A stretch of 47,623 nt of DNA from Porphyromonadaceae bacterium CG2_30_38_12 (GTDB taxonomy: Bacteria; Bacteroidota; Bacteroidia; Bacteroidales; Paludibacteraceae): contig MNZK01000085.1 of NCBI GenBank assembly GCA_001873635.1, forward strand, positions 1-47,623. Reading direction: 5' to 3'. The position numbers and the translations under genes were made by a program. Below are positions 23,899-33,950 of the stretch, in pieces; within the stretch, counting starts at the first letter, position 1, and each line of letters begins with the position of its first letter. The notes below the pieces were generated by a model. That model was given only the letters and a program-made list of their open reading frames with translations, was not told where the DNA came from and ran no database searches.

Positions 23899-26442
23899 TT
23901 AAAGAAATCGTTTTAAAGTTTCCAGCAATTTTTCTTTTTCAATAGGTTTGGTCAGAAAGTCGTTCATGCCCGCAGCCAAACATTTTTCGCGTTCTTCCTG
24001 CAATGCACCAGCAGTGAGGGCAATTATGGGAGTAGTTTTAGATGTATTAATCTCCAATTTCCTAATTTCAATAGTAGCACTTAAGCCATCCATTTCGGGC
24101 ATTTGCATGTCCATGAGTATCAAATCAGGCGTTTCATCTTTCCATTTGGCAATGGCTTCAACACCATTTTCGGCTTCAATAATTGTAATATTGGGAATGA
24201 GTTTTGTGAGCAAAAATTTAACCAGCAACATATTCATGGCTACATCTTCAGCTACAAGTATTTTAATAGTTGTTGTAGTTTTATCATTTGTAGCTGCTAC
24301 GGTTTTGGTTGTAGGTAGTAAAGGCAATTTTATATTTTTAATATAATTGTATAACTCTTCCGATTTTACGGGTTTGGTGAGCATAAATTGCACCTGATAT
24401 GTTTCGCATTTTTTGTGCAGTTCAGCATCGTCGGACGATGAATGTAGTAGAATTACTGGGAGCTGGTCGGCGGAAAGCATTAACCGTTCACGAAGGTATT
24501 GAATAGTTTCAATTCCATCCATTTCGGGAATGTGATAATCGCAAATAAAAATATCAAAATTTTTGTCGGTACGGAGCGTGTCAATAGCTTGTTGTCCGCT
24601 TTCTACGCAAACACTCTGCAAGCCCCAGTAAGTCAAGGTGTGCTCCAAAATCATGCGGTTGTGCCTGTTATCGTCCAACACCAAACAGCGATAAATGGCT
24701 TTCATTGCCAATGCTTCAGGCTGCTCGGCATACTCAATTTTTGTTTCGATATCAAAATTAAATGTTGTGCCCATTCCTGGCTCGCTCTCAATTTCTATTT
24801 TGCTATTTAGCTTGTTGGCAATCATTTGTGATATAACAAGACCCAAGCCAGTGCCCCCATATTTACGCGTAACACTGCTGTCGGCTTGACTAAAAACCTT
24901 AAACAATTTGCTTCGCTGCGCCACGGAGATTCCAATGCCAGTATCACGCACCGAAAAGCTGAATTTTCCGTAGTTGCCTTCGGTATTTTCATAGCTTACT
25001 TTTAATTCTATTTCTCCTTTTTCGGTAAATTTCACGGCATTTCCCATCAGGTTTGCCAATATTTGCTTTAACCGAACAGCATCCGTGTACGCATAACGAG
25101 GTATATTGGGTGCAATGTTGAGCAGAAGTTCTAATTTCTTTTTATCAGCCGAAAATTTAATTATATCGGCACTCTGATTAAGTAAATCAATGATATCTGT
25201 TTTAATAATTTCGAGTTCCATCATGCCGGCTTCTATTTTCGAAAAATCCAGAATATCGTTAATGATACCCAATAAATTTCTTCCAGAGGCATTTGCATTT
25301 TTTACATACTGAAATTGAACAGCTGTGAGCGGCGTACTTTGAAGCAATTCGGTAAAACCAATTACACCATTGAGAGGTGTACGAATTTCGTGGCTCATAT
25401 TAGCCAAAAATTCCGATTTAGCTTTGTTAGCTTGTTCGGCTAAAGTTTTGGCAACTCGAAGCTCACTTTCGGATTGTTGTAAATCTTTTCGGGCATTGTT
25501 AATGGTTCGAATTATTGACAAAAAAAGAAATATAATAATTAAAATAACTAAAAGCAAACTGCCTATTATGATTAGATTCGATTCATTTTGACTTTGCCAC
25601 AGCGAATCTGTATTTATCGAAAAAACGATACCCGTTTTCTTCCCTAAAATATTTATTGGATAAAAAGCCGAATAGGCATTCACTTTTCCATCAAACTCAA
25701 TGGTATGTTGCTTGGATGATGCCAGATTTTCGTTCAAGTTTTTAGTAAAGTCAACAGTTGCCTTTGTTTTAAAATTTGAGGGCTGCCATACCGAATTATG
25801 TTCGCTGTATTTCATTGCTATAATGGTACCTGTGCTGTCGATAGCCCAATACCACGAATTTTTTCCGATATAAAACTTATCGAAATTGGACGCAATAAAA
25901 CTTTGCATATCAAGGTTGAAATAAATATTAGCAACCACCTGACCGTTAAAATTACGAACGGGCTGTATATAACTAACCTGATTAGCAAGCTGTTGAAGTT
26001 GTGGCTGATGCACTAAATTTTGAAGCGTATCGTACTGAATGGGGGGCGTTAATGTAAAGTAATTCTCTTTATTTCGCACAAACCTGCGGTAGGTTTGCCT
26101 CGAACAAACAGTAACTCCCGAAACAAGCATTTGATTGTGCGAATAAAATCGACGGATACGTTTTATCTCGTCGTCGATGTATTTCATGCGTATTTCGGCT
26201 GAAAATGCCGTGGCATTTGGGTGTAAAAAATACTGAAACTCACGGTTGGCAAATTCAAATTTTACCGATTCTTCGAAATCAGCCGAAGAACTTTCGATAC
26301 TTTTTCCACAAAGTAAAATTTGTTTATTGATAAAATCGGCTGTTTCTTTTCGTTGGTTACTGCTTAGTTTTACGAATTGCCAAACAGATAACGATAAAAA
26401 TATTGCTATTAATACAATAGGAATATATAATTGCTTTTTCAT
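23899..26442 (-). CDS. Hybrid sensor histidine kinase with two receiver domains
   Basis: An 847-residue inner-membrane sensor. The order is TM1 (about 4-22), a periplasmic Cache-like domain (about 25-285), TM2 (about 292-312, [17 protein letters not shown]), HisKA with phospho-acceptor His351 in [16 protein letters not shown], and HATPase with [22 protein letters not shown] and GGTGLGL. REC1 has Asp635 in [10 protein letters not shown] and REC2 has Asp778 in [11 protein letters not shown]. There is no Hpt or DNA-binding domain, so output must go through a separate protein. Its ATG overlaps the stop of the Cache lipoprotein gene as ATGA, which suggests co-translation and a shared role. The signal is unknown. 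Confidence 0.93.
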   Translation of the reverse strand: MKKQLYIPIVLIAIFLSLSVWQFVKLSSNQRKETADFINKQILLCGKSIESSSADFEESVKFEFANREFQYFLHPNATAFSAEIRMKYIDDEIKRIRRFYSHNQMLVSGVTVCSRQTYRRFVRNKENYFTLTPPIQYDTLQNLVHQPQLQQLANQVSYIQPVRNFNGQVVANIYFNLDMQSFIASNFDKFYIGKNSWYWAIDSTGTIIAMKYSEHNSVWQPSNFKTKATVDFTKNLNENLASSKQHTIEFDGKVNAYSAFYPINILGKKTGIVFSINTDSLWQSQNESNLIIIGSLLLVILIIIFLFLSIIRTINNARKDLQQSESELRVAKTLAEQANKAKSEFLANMSHEIRTPLNGVIGFTELLQSTPLTAVQFQYVKNANASGRNLLGIINDILDFSKIEAGMMELEIIKTDIIDLLNQSADIIKFSADKKKLELLLNIAPNIPRYAYTDAVRLKQILANLMGNAVKFTEKGEIELKVSYENTEGNYGKFSFSVRDTGIGISVAQRSKLFKVFSQADSSVTRKYGGTGLGLVISQMIANKLNSKIEIESEPGMGTTFNFDIETKIEYAEQPEALAMKAIYRCLVLDDNRHNRMILEHTLTYWGLQSVCVESGQQAIDTLRTDKNFDIFICDYHIPEMDGIETIQYLRERLMLSADQLPVILLHSSSDDAELHKKCETYQVQFMLTKPVKSEELYNYIKNIKLPLLPTTKTVAATNDKTTTTIKILVAEDVAMNMLLVKFLLTKLIPNITIIEAENGVEAIAKWKDETPDLILMDMQMPEMDGLSATIEIRKLEINTSKTTPIIALTAGALQEEREKCLAAGMNDFLTKPIEKEKLLETLKRFL

Positions 26443-27440
26443 AGTATAATTTCTAACAAATACCAATTCAACTCAGGGATGCGTACAGCAATTACTGTTG
26501 CTTTTTCTCCATTTAACTCTGTTTCAAGGACTTGTTTTTTGTTTTTTAAAATTTCGGTAGCTATGGTTCGTACATTTGCTTCGCGACTTAATGCAAGGTT
26601 GTAGCGTTCTTTGCGAAAGGTGTCCTGCTTAATTGTTTCGATGTATTTATGGTCGTACAAAGGCGGAAACGAAAGCAGGTTAATGACATCTTCCTGGGCT
26701 GTAACAATGCTTCCGCTGTTATCAATAATAATTACCATAGAGCCAATATTATCCTGCAAATAACGTTGCGTAATGGTATTGATAGTTACATCGATGCCCG
26801 GAACACCTACCATTTCGTTCTTGTAGTAAACCGGTGCAATTGCCGAAACCATCCATCCGCGTCCGGCTGGATCTACATAAGGCTCATTTACCCAAAGCGA
26901 TTTCCGTTTGGGGTTGTGTTTTGCATCAGCCAAATAATAAAAATTGAAATCAGGGATATTCATTTTTGCTTCGTATTGCGAAAGTACATCGAAATAGGGG
27001 TAAATTCGGTTGTAGGAATTTTTATCGTTGTAATAAAGCTGTACAATTTCGGGGTATTTTTTTGCCAAGGCTTTAAAATTGGAATCTAATGGCTCTGTGA
27101 AATACACTATATCCTTAATGTTTTGGTTAACGGCTGTAACCCCCGAAACAAACACTGCTGAACCACCATCATTCATTGGCTTTGTAAAAACGCCATTGGC
27201 AGCCAGTTCATATTTGTTGGTTTTTATTGTTGGCAAAACTGCGTTTTGTTTGACATATAAATCTGCAATTTCTTTACCCAATATTTCGACTTCCAACCGG
27301 ATGTTTTTAAAGTCATTGTCAATTTGTGTTGCTTTTGTACTTAATTGCTTTAACTTTAATTCGGAGTCTGGTTTTGTACAACTGAAAAAAGAAATTAAAA
27401 TCACTATCAAAACAGGTATTGTGCTTATCGAATTTCTCAT
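26439..27440 (-). CDS. Cache (PDC)-domain lipoprotein without a signalling module
   Basis: A 333-residue protein with a lipoprotein signal peptide (hydrophobic [13 protein letters not shown], lipidated Cys21). The mature part starts with a short helical stretch and then looks like a double Cache ligand-binding domain. The stretch [20 protein letters not shown] followed by [19 protein letters not shown] is the usual Cache_1 core found in chemoreceptors and sensor kinases. There is no transmembrane helix after the lipid anchor and no kinase, HAMP or cyclase domain. It must therefore act through a partner, most likely the hybrid kinase encoded next with a 4-nt overlap. Whether it sits in the inner or outer membrane is not clear. 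It follows the porin-like gene by 24 nt. Confidence 0.75.
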   Translation of the reverse strand: MRNSISTIPVLIVILISFFSCTKPDSELKLKQLSTKATQIDNDFKNIRLEVEILGKEIADLYVKQNAVLPTIKTNKYELAANGVFTKPMNDGGSAVFVSGVTAVNQNIKDIVYFTEPLDSNFKALAKKYPEIVQLYYNDKNSYNRIYPYFDVLSQYEAKMNIPDFNFYYLADAKHNPKRKSLWVNEPYVDPAGRGWMVSAIAPVYYKNEMVGVPGIDVTINTITQRYLQDNIGSMVIIIDNSGSIVTAQEDVINLLSFPPLYDHKYIETIKQDTFRKERYNLALSREANVRTIATEILKNKKQVLETELNGEKATVIAVRIPELNWYLLEIIL

Positions 27441-27464
27441 AAGATGTTCTTATTAAATGATTTG

Positions 27465-28181
27465 TTACAGCGAAATAGCAAAAGCCATGTAAAATTTATT
27501 GCTGTTGGGGTTAGCAGCCAAGGTAAGTTTTAATGGAAGCGAAAAAAAGTCGGTGATTTTTAGCGTTTTTTGAGCACTCACGCCTACATGGATAAATGCA
27601 AACTGCGAACTGCCGTAAAGCAAACTTTCGGTGGGCGTGAAGCCTGTAAAAATATTGTACTTTATATCATTCAGTGTTCCCAGATAATTGACCTCAACAT
27701 AAGCTGATTTGTTTAATTCAGAGGCATTTGAAGCGTTGGGGTCGACAGCCGCACCATAAATTATCATGCCTCCGTACACAGTGAACGGGATTTTTTCGGA
27801 GCCATTGTAGCTTACTCCCAACTCGGCAGCATGTCCGGTTTCGGCTTTTTTGAAGTTAAAAAAATCTGGATTTAGTCCTACGTAATCGGGAAAGTACAAA
27901 TCGATAAACTGTAGTGTGAATGCTTTTAACGTATATTTGGCATACATATCAATTTCTTTGAATCCACCTGCCAGTTCGTAGCTGCCCCAAGTACCTAACG
28001 TAAAACCCTTGTAACTAAGTTCTCCCCAGGGCTGCAATGCAGGTAAAGTGCCCTGTGGCAATCCGCGCCATAAATACGATGTTGTTAAATCGGCTCCTAA
28101 CGACAAGCTCAATTCACTTTTATCTTCTGCCTGAATGCTGCCTACAAAGAATGCCACGAGTAATAAGATGTTTGTTTTCAT
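27465..28181 (-). CDS. Porin-like outer-membrane protein (TorF/Gcw_chp-like)
   Basis: A 238-residue protein with a signal peptide (MKTNILLLVAFFVGSIQA, cleavage near residue 18) and amphipathic beta strands to the end. ADLTTSYLWRGLPQGTLPAL followed by GFTLGTWGSYEL resembles the TorF (Gcw_chp) porin family, where an SxYxWRG strand precedes a gap and a W-x-S strand. The last strand KFYMAFAISL fits a barrel C-terminus. Substrate is unknown. It is the first gene of a likely operon with the Cache lipoprotein and the hybrid kinase, so its expression or the solute it passes may relate to that signal; this is inference. Confidence 0.65.
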   Translation of the reverse strand: MKTNILLLVAFFVGSIQAEDKSELSLSLGADLTTSYLWRGLPQGTLPALQPWGELSYKGFTLGTWGSYELAGGFKEIDMYAKYTLKAFTLQFIDLYFPDYVGLNPDFFNFKKAETGHAAELGVSYNGSEKIPFTVYGGMIIYGAAVDPNASNASELNKSAYVEVNYLGTLNDIKYNIFTGFTPTESLLYGSSQFAFIHVGVSAQKTLKITDFFSLPLKLTLAANPNSNKFYMAFAISL

Positions 28182-28230
28182 ACTTATTGATTTAGTTTAT
28201 TGCTATGCTTCTTCAAATTTTAACATTCTA

Positions 28231-28238
28231 CAAATGTA
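28231..28238 (-). promoter_or_regulatory. -7 box of the porin-Cache-kinase operon
   Basis: TACATTTG on the minus strand; predicted start near 28224 and a 43-nt leader to the porin ATG. No TTTG is found 19 bp upstream, so support is partial. Confidence 0.45.
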
Positions 28239-28353
28239 AATGATATAAAGTTTATTGTGTGTAAATGATTTTGTATAAATGCTGTCGCATTTTGTGGAAT
28301 AATCTTGTAGCCAAAAATCGAATTTATATTGAAAGGTATCGACCGTCCAGTTA

Positions 28354-29463
28354 TTACAAACTAATATTATACACCCCTTTGGATACAATTTGTTCGCTAA
28401 TTGTTGCGTTTTTAATCTCGGTAAAGCCATTTTGCTGCCGTCCTATTTCTACCATTATTTTGTTAAATTGATAGCCCGATTCTGTTTTTTGGTGCAGTAC
28501 AAGTAAAAAATAATTGGTTTCAGATTTTATGAGGGCTTCGGTTGGCACGGCATTTACGGGTGCAGACTGTGTGATAATTTCTGCTGTGACCACATTATTA
28601 GCAATTGGTTGAGTGCCATTTTCGACTTTTATAATGGCGTAACAATCGATAGACTTGGTGTCGAAGTTCACCGTTACCCCAACCGATGAAATAACTGCTG
28701 TAAGTTGATTGGCAATGCCTTGAGAACTGAAGCGAACCTCTTGTCCTTTTTTAATGCCTGAAATATCGGATGCGAAAACCGATAAAGCTAATTGAAATTG
28801 CGTGGGGTCGGTTATTTCGATAGCTGCTGTTTGCTGATTGATGTAATTGCCAATGGTGGCTTTTATGCCTGATGCATAACCACTTATGGGCGCACGAAGG
28901 ATGTAAGATGACAAAAATTCTCCGTTTTCGATGTCGTGTGCCGAAAAGCCAGCTGCATGGAGTTTGAGTTGCAGGCTTTTGTAGGTGGCTTCTGCACTTT
29001 TAAAGTCGGTTTCTGCAGCAATATAGTCTTTCTCTGATACGACTTTTTCGTTGTAGAGCGATTGCAGCCGCTGATATTCGCTTTTGGAACGTTTCAATCG
29101 AGCTGTTGCTTCGGCATAGTCGCGTTGGATATCAATCACTTCGGAACCTGAAATTTCTACTAAAGCCTGATTTTTTTGCACAAATGCACCATTGCTAATA
29201 TGTATTTTATTCACTACACCGGCTATGGGAACCGATACATTTGCCATACCATTGGGTTTGGATACGATAGTGCCACTACATTTTACTGTGTTCTCGAAAG
29301 TTTTGGTGCTGACCTCGGAAAGCTGCATGCCTTCGGTAGCAAACTGCTCGTTGGTAACGGTCACATAATTATTGGTAGCTGCTGGTGTGTCTTGCTTTTT
29401 GGTGCAAGCAATTAGGAAAAGCATCAAAACAGCCATGTAGTTATAATAATAAGTTCGTTTCAT
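28354..29463 (-). CDS. RND efflux periplasmic adaptor (CzcB/CusB type lipoprotein)
   Basis: A 369-residue membrane-fusion protein. The signal peptide ends in LMLFLIACTKK, so it is lipidated on Cys20. Then come the barrel-sandwich hybrid (VSVPIAGVVNKIHISNGAFV, QKNQALVEISG), a helical hairpin (about 95-165, rich in E/K/A), the second lipoyl half (APISGYASGIKATIGNYIN) and a beta-barrel domain. It links the pump to the outer-membrane channel. The start at 29463 (MKRTYYYNYMAVLMLFL) is set by the signal peptide; 38 upstream codons overlap the pump gene. It lies 8 nt after the pump gene, so the two form one operon. I see no histidine-rich metal-binding tail. Confidence 0.92.
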   Translation of the reverse strand: MKRTYYYNYMAVLMLFLIACTKKQDTPAATNNYVTVTNEQFATEGMQLSEVSTKTFENTVKCSGTIVSKPNGMANVSVPIAGVVNKIHISNGAFVQKNQALVEISGSEVIDIQRDYAEATARLKRSKSEYQRLQSLYNEKVVSEKDYIAAETDFKSAEATYKSLQLKLHAAGFSAHDIENGEFLSSYILRAPISGYASGIKATIGNYINQQTAAIEITDPTQFQLALSVFASDISGIKKGQEVRFSSQGIANQLTAVISSVGVTVNFDTKSIDCYAIIKVENGTQPIANNVVTAEIITQSAPVNAVPTEALIKSETNYFLLVLHQKTESGYQFNKIMVEIGRQQNGFTEIKNATISEQIVSKGVYNISL

Positions 29464-29471
29464 GGATATAC

Positions 29472-32400
29472 TTATTTTGAAAGATAATTTAATTCGTTTA
29501 CTATGCGTGAGTATTCGCTCAAATTGTTCAGATGGTCGAGTTTGAGTTGTAGGGCAGTTTCGGTGGCAGTTGCCCATTTATAAAAGTCAATTTCACCTTT
29601 ATTGAAACTTGTGTTCGATATTCGGATAATTTCGTTGTACAAAAGTAAAGCCCCATTGTTGTAATAATCCACGCGATCTTTTGCATTTTGAAGTGTAGCA
29701 AGCAATGCTTTTTGCTTGGTACGAAGCATTTCCAATTCGTATGCCACATGTTGATTTTTACTCCTAAGAGCTATTTTAGATGCTTTAATTTTGGAACTGT
29801 GTGCGTTGAAAAATATTGGAATCGACACACCTGCCTCAAAACCAGGATAAATGTGTGTAGGGGTATATTTATTTGTTCCCCTAAAATAATTCAACGACAA
29901 GTCGGGCAATAATTTATTTTGCTCCGTGCGAACCTGCGCACTGCTGAGTTCTTCTTGTAGCTTGAGCCAAGCATAAGTGGCTGATGATTCGGGCGTTTGG
30001 GCTTTGTATGTCAATAGGTTTAATTCGGGCATTACTCGAAATGGTTTTTCACTCCCTATGAGTGTGCGAAGTTTTTGGTAATTATTTTCGGTCGTAATTT
30101 CAATTTCTTTGAGCTGATTGTTTACTTGCACTTGTTTCGCTTTTAGTTGCAACATTTCCAACTGGTTCGTGTAACCCGATTCGCTTTTTAGGCTTTCGTT
30201 ATGGTTCATTATTACGTATAAACTATCTATTTGTTTATAAATTTTTAATTTTTCATGCAATAATTGTATTTCTATGTAGTTAATCGTAACTTCCTTGGCA
30301 ACCAGTTCTTTTTTTAACTGCAATTCGGCTTGGGCTAAGCGTTGTTCGGTTTTTTTAGCTTTGCTTTCGGCACTGTACAAGGTAGGGAAACTGATAGTTT
30401 GCTGTATGCCCCACACTTTTAGTGGATAACCGTTTTCGGCTATATTATTTTGGTCAATGCCATAGCTAATATTTGTTTTGTCTATTGCCCATGCTGAGGA
30501 CACAAGTGCCTGTTTTTCGTCAACGTTTAGTTGCAAGGCTTTCAGTTCTTTGCTGTTAGTCATTGCTGTGTTTATTATTTCGGCAAGGCTTCGTTCATTG
30601 GTTTGTGCCGTGAGCGTAAAAGCTGACAACAAGAGTAAGATTACCATCATACTTTCTTTGTATCGAATAATCCGAAATGGAAAAAACTCCACGCGACGCA
30701 CATTGTAAAACATCTCGAAAAGAATAGGTAAAGCAATCATAGTGAGCATGGTTGATGTAATTAAACCTCCAATCACAACGGTTGCCAACGGGCGTTGCAC
30801 TTCGGCACCTGCACCGTTCGAAATAGCCATCGGCAAAAATCCCATAGCAGCAGCTCCGGCTGTGAGCATTACCGGGCGAAGGCGGCTTGTGGTACCCTGA
30901 ATAATGATTTCGCGCATGCTCAAATTACCCGGATGTTTCAGCTCTTTGAGGTGCTCGATAAGTACAATGCCGTTAAGCACAGCAATCCCAAACAAGGCAA
31001 TAAAGCCCACACCAGCCGACACACTAAACGGCATTCCGCGTAACCAAAGCAACACAACACCACCCACCGTAGCTAATGGAATAGCCGAGAAAATCATAAT
31101 GGCATCTTTGAGCGATTTGAATGCAAAGTGCAGAAAAATAAAAATAAGCAGCAAAGCTACTGGCACCGCTACCATCAAGCGGTTGGTGGCGTTTTGCAGA
31201 TTCTCGAACTGACCGCCATACGAAATATAGGTTCCTGGATTGAGTTTAACCTGTGCATTTACCTTTGTTTGAATATCTTTCACTACCGATTGCAAGTCGC
31301 GGTTGCGCACATTAACACTTACCACTACCCGTCGGTGCGTGTTTTCGCGCGATATTTTGGCAGGACCTTCGGCGTACTCTATGGTAGCCAATTCAGAGAG
31401 CGGAATAAGACGTCTGTTGGGAAGGGGCACTTTCAGTTGTCGAATGTCAGCTATGTCAGTTCGATTATTCTTGTCGAAGCGCACCACCAAGTCGAAGCGC
31501 TTTTCACCCTCGAAAACAACTCCTGCTGCCTCGCCTCCAAAGGCAGTAGCCACGTAGGTATTTAGGGTTTTAATATCCACGCCATAAGCGGCAATCTTTG
31601 CGCGATTATAATCAATTTTTACTTGTGGCAAACCCGATGTTTTTTCTAAAATAATGTCGCTGGCACCGGGGATGTCGGTTATGACTTGTTTTATTTCTAT
31701 CGCTTTTTGTTGGATGTAATCCAAATCATCGCCAAAAATTTTGATGGCAATGTCCGAACGTACTCCTGTGATAAGCTCGTTGAAACGCATTTCGATAGGT
31801 TGGGTAAATTCATAATCTACGCCCGGAATTGCGGATAACGCTTTTTTGAATTTATCAGCTAACTCTTCTTTGCTCTTGGCACTTGTCCACGTATCACGGG
31901 GTTTTAGTTTGATAATCATGTCTATCTCTTCCATCGACATGGGGTCGGTAGGCACTTCAGCAGCGCCAATACGGCTCACCACATTGTCCACTTCGGGAAA
32001 TTTTTTTAGCAGTATTTGCTCCATTCTGGTTGTCATTTCGATGGTTTTGGTGAGCGAAGTTCCCGTCTTGAGCACTGGCTGAATAACAAAATCGCCCTCA
32101 TCGAGTGTTGGTACAAACTCACCGCCTATCTGCGTAAACAAAAATCCAGTGAATAGGAGCGAAACAAGGGCAGTGCCAAGTACCTCAACTTTATGCATAC
32201 ACGCCCATTTGATAACGGGTAAATACGAACGGTGTGCCACATTCATGATCCAATGTGATATGTTTTTTTTGTTGGTTTTGGCTGGTTTCAAAAACAAAGC
32301 AGAAGCAACAGGTAACCAGGTCAAACCCATTATCATGGCTCCAATAATGGCAAAGCAAAACGACAAAGCCATAGGTTTAAACATTTTACCTTCAACGCCC

Positions 32401-33812
32401 GTAAGCGAAAGAATGGGGATAAACACAATAAGTATAATGATTTGTCCAAAAATAGCAGATTTCATCATTTTGGAAGCACCATCCACAGCAATACTATCCA
32501 TCAGGTTTCGATGCTCATCGCCGCCTAAATTATCTATTCGGTGTTTATTGACGGTAATTTTTAAGGCAATAAATTCAACAATAATAACGGCACCATCGAT
32601 AATTATACCAAAGTCGAGCGCACCAAGGCTCATCAAATTAGCATCTACACCAAAAATATACATCATACTAATGGTAAAAAGCAGTGCTAATGGAATCATT
32701 GAAGTAATAACCAATGCAGAACGCCAATTACCTAAAAGCAATAGTACGGTAAGCATAACTATGAATGCACCCAAAATGAGGTTTTCGGCTACTGTAAAAG
32801 TTGTTTTGGCTACCAATTCGCTCCTGTCCACAATAGGGCTAATATGAATACCTTCGGGCAAATTTTTAGCTATGAGTTCCACACGATCTTTCACTTGCCG
32901 TATCACTTCTTTCGAATTAGCGCCTTTGAGCATCATAACCTGTCCCAATATGGTCTCTCCCTTGCCATTGGTTGTAATAGCTCCATAGCGGTTGGCATGT
33001 CCGTATTTTACGGTTGCTAAGTCCTTAACAAGTATGGGTGTGGCGTTCACAGTTTTCACTACTATTTGTTCGATATCTTCTATCGATTTTACCTGACCAT
33101 CGCCACGAATAAAATAGCTTTGGTTGGTTTTTTCGATATACGCTCCCCCCGAAATGCTATTATTTCCATCCAAGGCGTTGTACAATTCCACCAGCGTAAT
33201 ATCCATTGCTGTAAGTTTTGAAGGTTCAACCGCTACTTCGTATTGCTTGAGGTAGCCACCCCAACTGTTAATTTCTACTACCCCGTTTATGCCCGATAAG
33301 CGGCGCTTCACCACCCAATCCTGAATGGTGCGCAAATCGGTGGCTGTATATCGGTTTTCGAAGCCTTTTTCAATATCTAAGGTGTATTGATAAATTTCGC
33401 CCAAGCCGGTAGTGATAGGTCCCATTTCGGGTTCACCGAAGCCTTCGGGTATTTTCGCCGTGGCGCTTTTAATTTTTTCTGCAATAAGTTGGCGAGGAAG
33501 ATAAGTGCCTAATTTTTCGTCGAACACAATGGTTACTAAGGATATACCAAACTTCGACACCGAGCGGATTTCTTTTACGCCGGGCAAGTTAGCCATCTCC
33601 ATTTCAACTGGAGCCGTTATGTATTGTTCAATTTCCTGCGTCGAGAGGTTACCCGAAGTACTTATTACCTGCACCTGATTGTTGGTTATGTCGGGCACAG
33701 CACCCACCGGAATTTGAAATACTGCATACAAACCAAAAGCAGCAATGGTTAGTGTAAACAATATGATAATCAACTTATTGTTGATGCTAAAACCAATAAT
33801 TTTTTCGAGCAT
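29472..33812 (-). CDS. CzcA/CusA-type RND metal efflux pump fused to a TolC-family domain
   Basis: A 1446-residue fusion. Residues 1 to about 1040 are a complete heavy-metal RND pump with 12 membrane helices. In TM4 the motif DFGIIIDGAVIIVE places Asp400, Asp406 and Glu413 exactly as the proton-relay residues of CzcA. That HME1/2-type signature predicts divalent ions (Zn, Co, Cd, Ni) rather than Cu/Ag. From Met1055 a signal-peptide-like segment, MMVILLLLSAFTLTAQT, is followed by about 375 residues of TolC-like helical repeats (AEIINTAMTNSKELKALQLN, LPDLSLNYFRG, GFEAGVSIPIFF). The frame is continuous, so the outer-membrane channel is encoded with the pump. Similar long CzcA proteins exist in Bacteroidota. 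Signal peptidase could release the TolC part, or translation may restart at Met1055. Confidence 0.92.
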   Translation of the reverse strand: MLEKIIGFSINNKLIIILFTLTIAAFGLYAVFQIPVGAVPDITNNQVQVISTSGNLSTQEIEQYITAPVEMEMANLPGVKEIRSVSKFGISLVTIVFDEKLGTYLPRQLIAEKIKSATAKIPEGFGEPEMGPITTGLGEIYQYTLDIEKGFENRYTATDLRTIQDWVVKRRLSGINGVVEINSWGGYLKQYEVAVEPSKLTAMDITLVELYNALDGNNSISGGAYIEKTNQSYFIRGDGQVKSIEDIEQIVVKTVNATPILVKDLATVKYGHANRYGAITTNGKGETILGQVMMLKGANSKEVIRQVKDRVELIAKNLPEGIHISPIVDRSELVAKTTFTVAENLILGAFIVMLTVLLLLGNWRSALVITSMIPLALLFTISMMYIFGVDANLMSLGALDFGIIIDGAVIIVEFIALKITVNKHRIDNLGGDEHRNLMDSIAVDGASKMMKSAIFGQIIILIVFIPILSLTGVEGKMFKPMALSFCFAIIGAMIMGLTWLPVASALFLKPAKTNKKNISHWIMNVAHRSYLPVIKWACMHKVEVLGTALVSLLFTGFLFTQIGGEFVPTLDEGDFVIQPVLKTGTSLTKTIEMTTRMEQILLKKFPEVDNVVSRIGAAEVPTDPMSMEEIDMIIKLKPRDTWTSAKSKEELADKFKKALSAIPGVDYEFTQPIEMRFNELITGVRSDIAIKIFGDDLDYIQQKAIEIKQVITDIPGASDIILEKTSGLPQVKIDYNRAKIAAYGVDIKTLNTYVATAFGGEAAGVVFEGEKRFDLVVRFDKNNRTDIADIRQLKVPLPNRRLIPLSELATIEYAEGPAKISRENTHRRVVVSVNVRNRDLQSVVKDIQTKVNAQVKLNPGTYISYGGQFENLQNATNRLMVAVPVALLLIFIFLHFAFKSLKDAIMIFSAIPLATVGGVVLLWLRGMPFSVSAGVGFIALFGIAVLNGIVLIEHLKELKHPGNLSMREIIIQGTTSRLRPVMLTAGAAAMGFLPMAISNGAGAEVQRPLATVVIGGLITSTMLTMIALPILFEMFYNVRRVEFFPFRIIRYKESMMVILLLLSAFTLTAQTNERSLAEIINTAMTNSKELKALQLNVDEKQALVSSAWAIDKTNISYGIDQNNIAENGYPLKVWGIQQTISFPTLYSAESKAKKTEQRLAQAELQLKKELVAKEVTINYIEIQLLHEKLKIYKQIDSLYVIMNHNESLKSESGYTNQLEMLQLKAKQVQVNNQLKEIEITTENNYQKLRTLIGSEKPFRVMPELNLLTYKAQTPESSATYAWLKLQEELSSAQVRTEQNKLLPDLSLNYFRGTNKYTPTHIYPGFEAGVSIPIFFNAHSSKIKASKIALRSKNQHVAYELEMLRTKQKALLATLQNAKDRVDYYNNGALLLYNEIIRISNTSFNKGEIDFYKWATATETALQLKLDHLNNLSEYSRIVNELNYLSK

Positions 33813-33832
33813 GGCAAAGAAAATTTAATTCA

Positions 33833-33840
33833 CAAAGTTA
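33833..33840 (-). promoter_or_regulatory. -7 box of the metal-efflux operon
   Basis: TAACTTTG on the minus strand; start near 33826, only about 14 nt before the pump ATG. The -33 element is unclear. A separate TAATTTTG on the plus strand (33906-33913) may serve the divergent AddB-like gene. Confidence 0.45.
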
Positions 33841-33950
33841 CTCATTTACTTTAATATTTGTATAAAATATTGTAGCTTATTTATCTATACAAACGAAATT
33901 TTGTGTAATTTTGGAAAAAAAATTGACGAAATACCATTTGTATAATAAAT

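Noticed and set aside
32149-32847. 232-codon plus-strand ORF
   Set aside because: Antisense to the middle of the pump gene; composition follows its codon positions, so it is a shadow.
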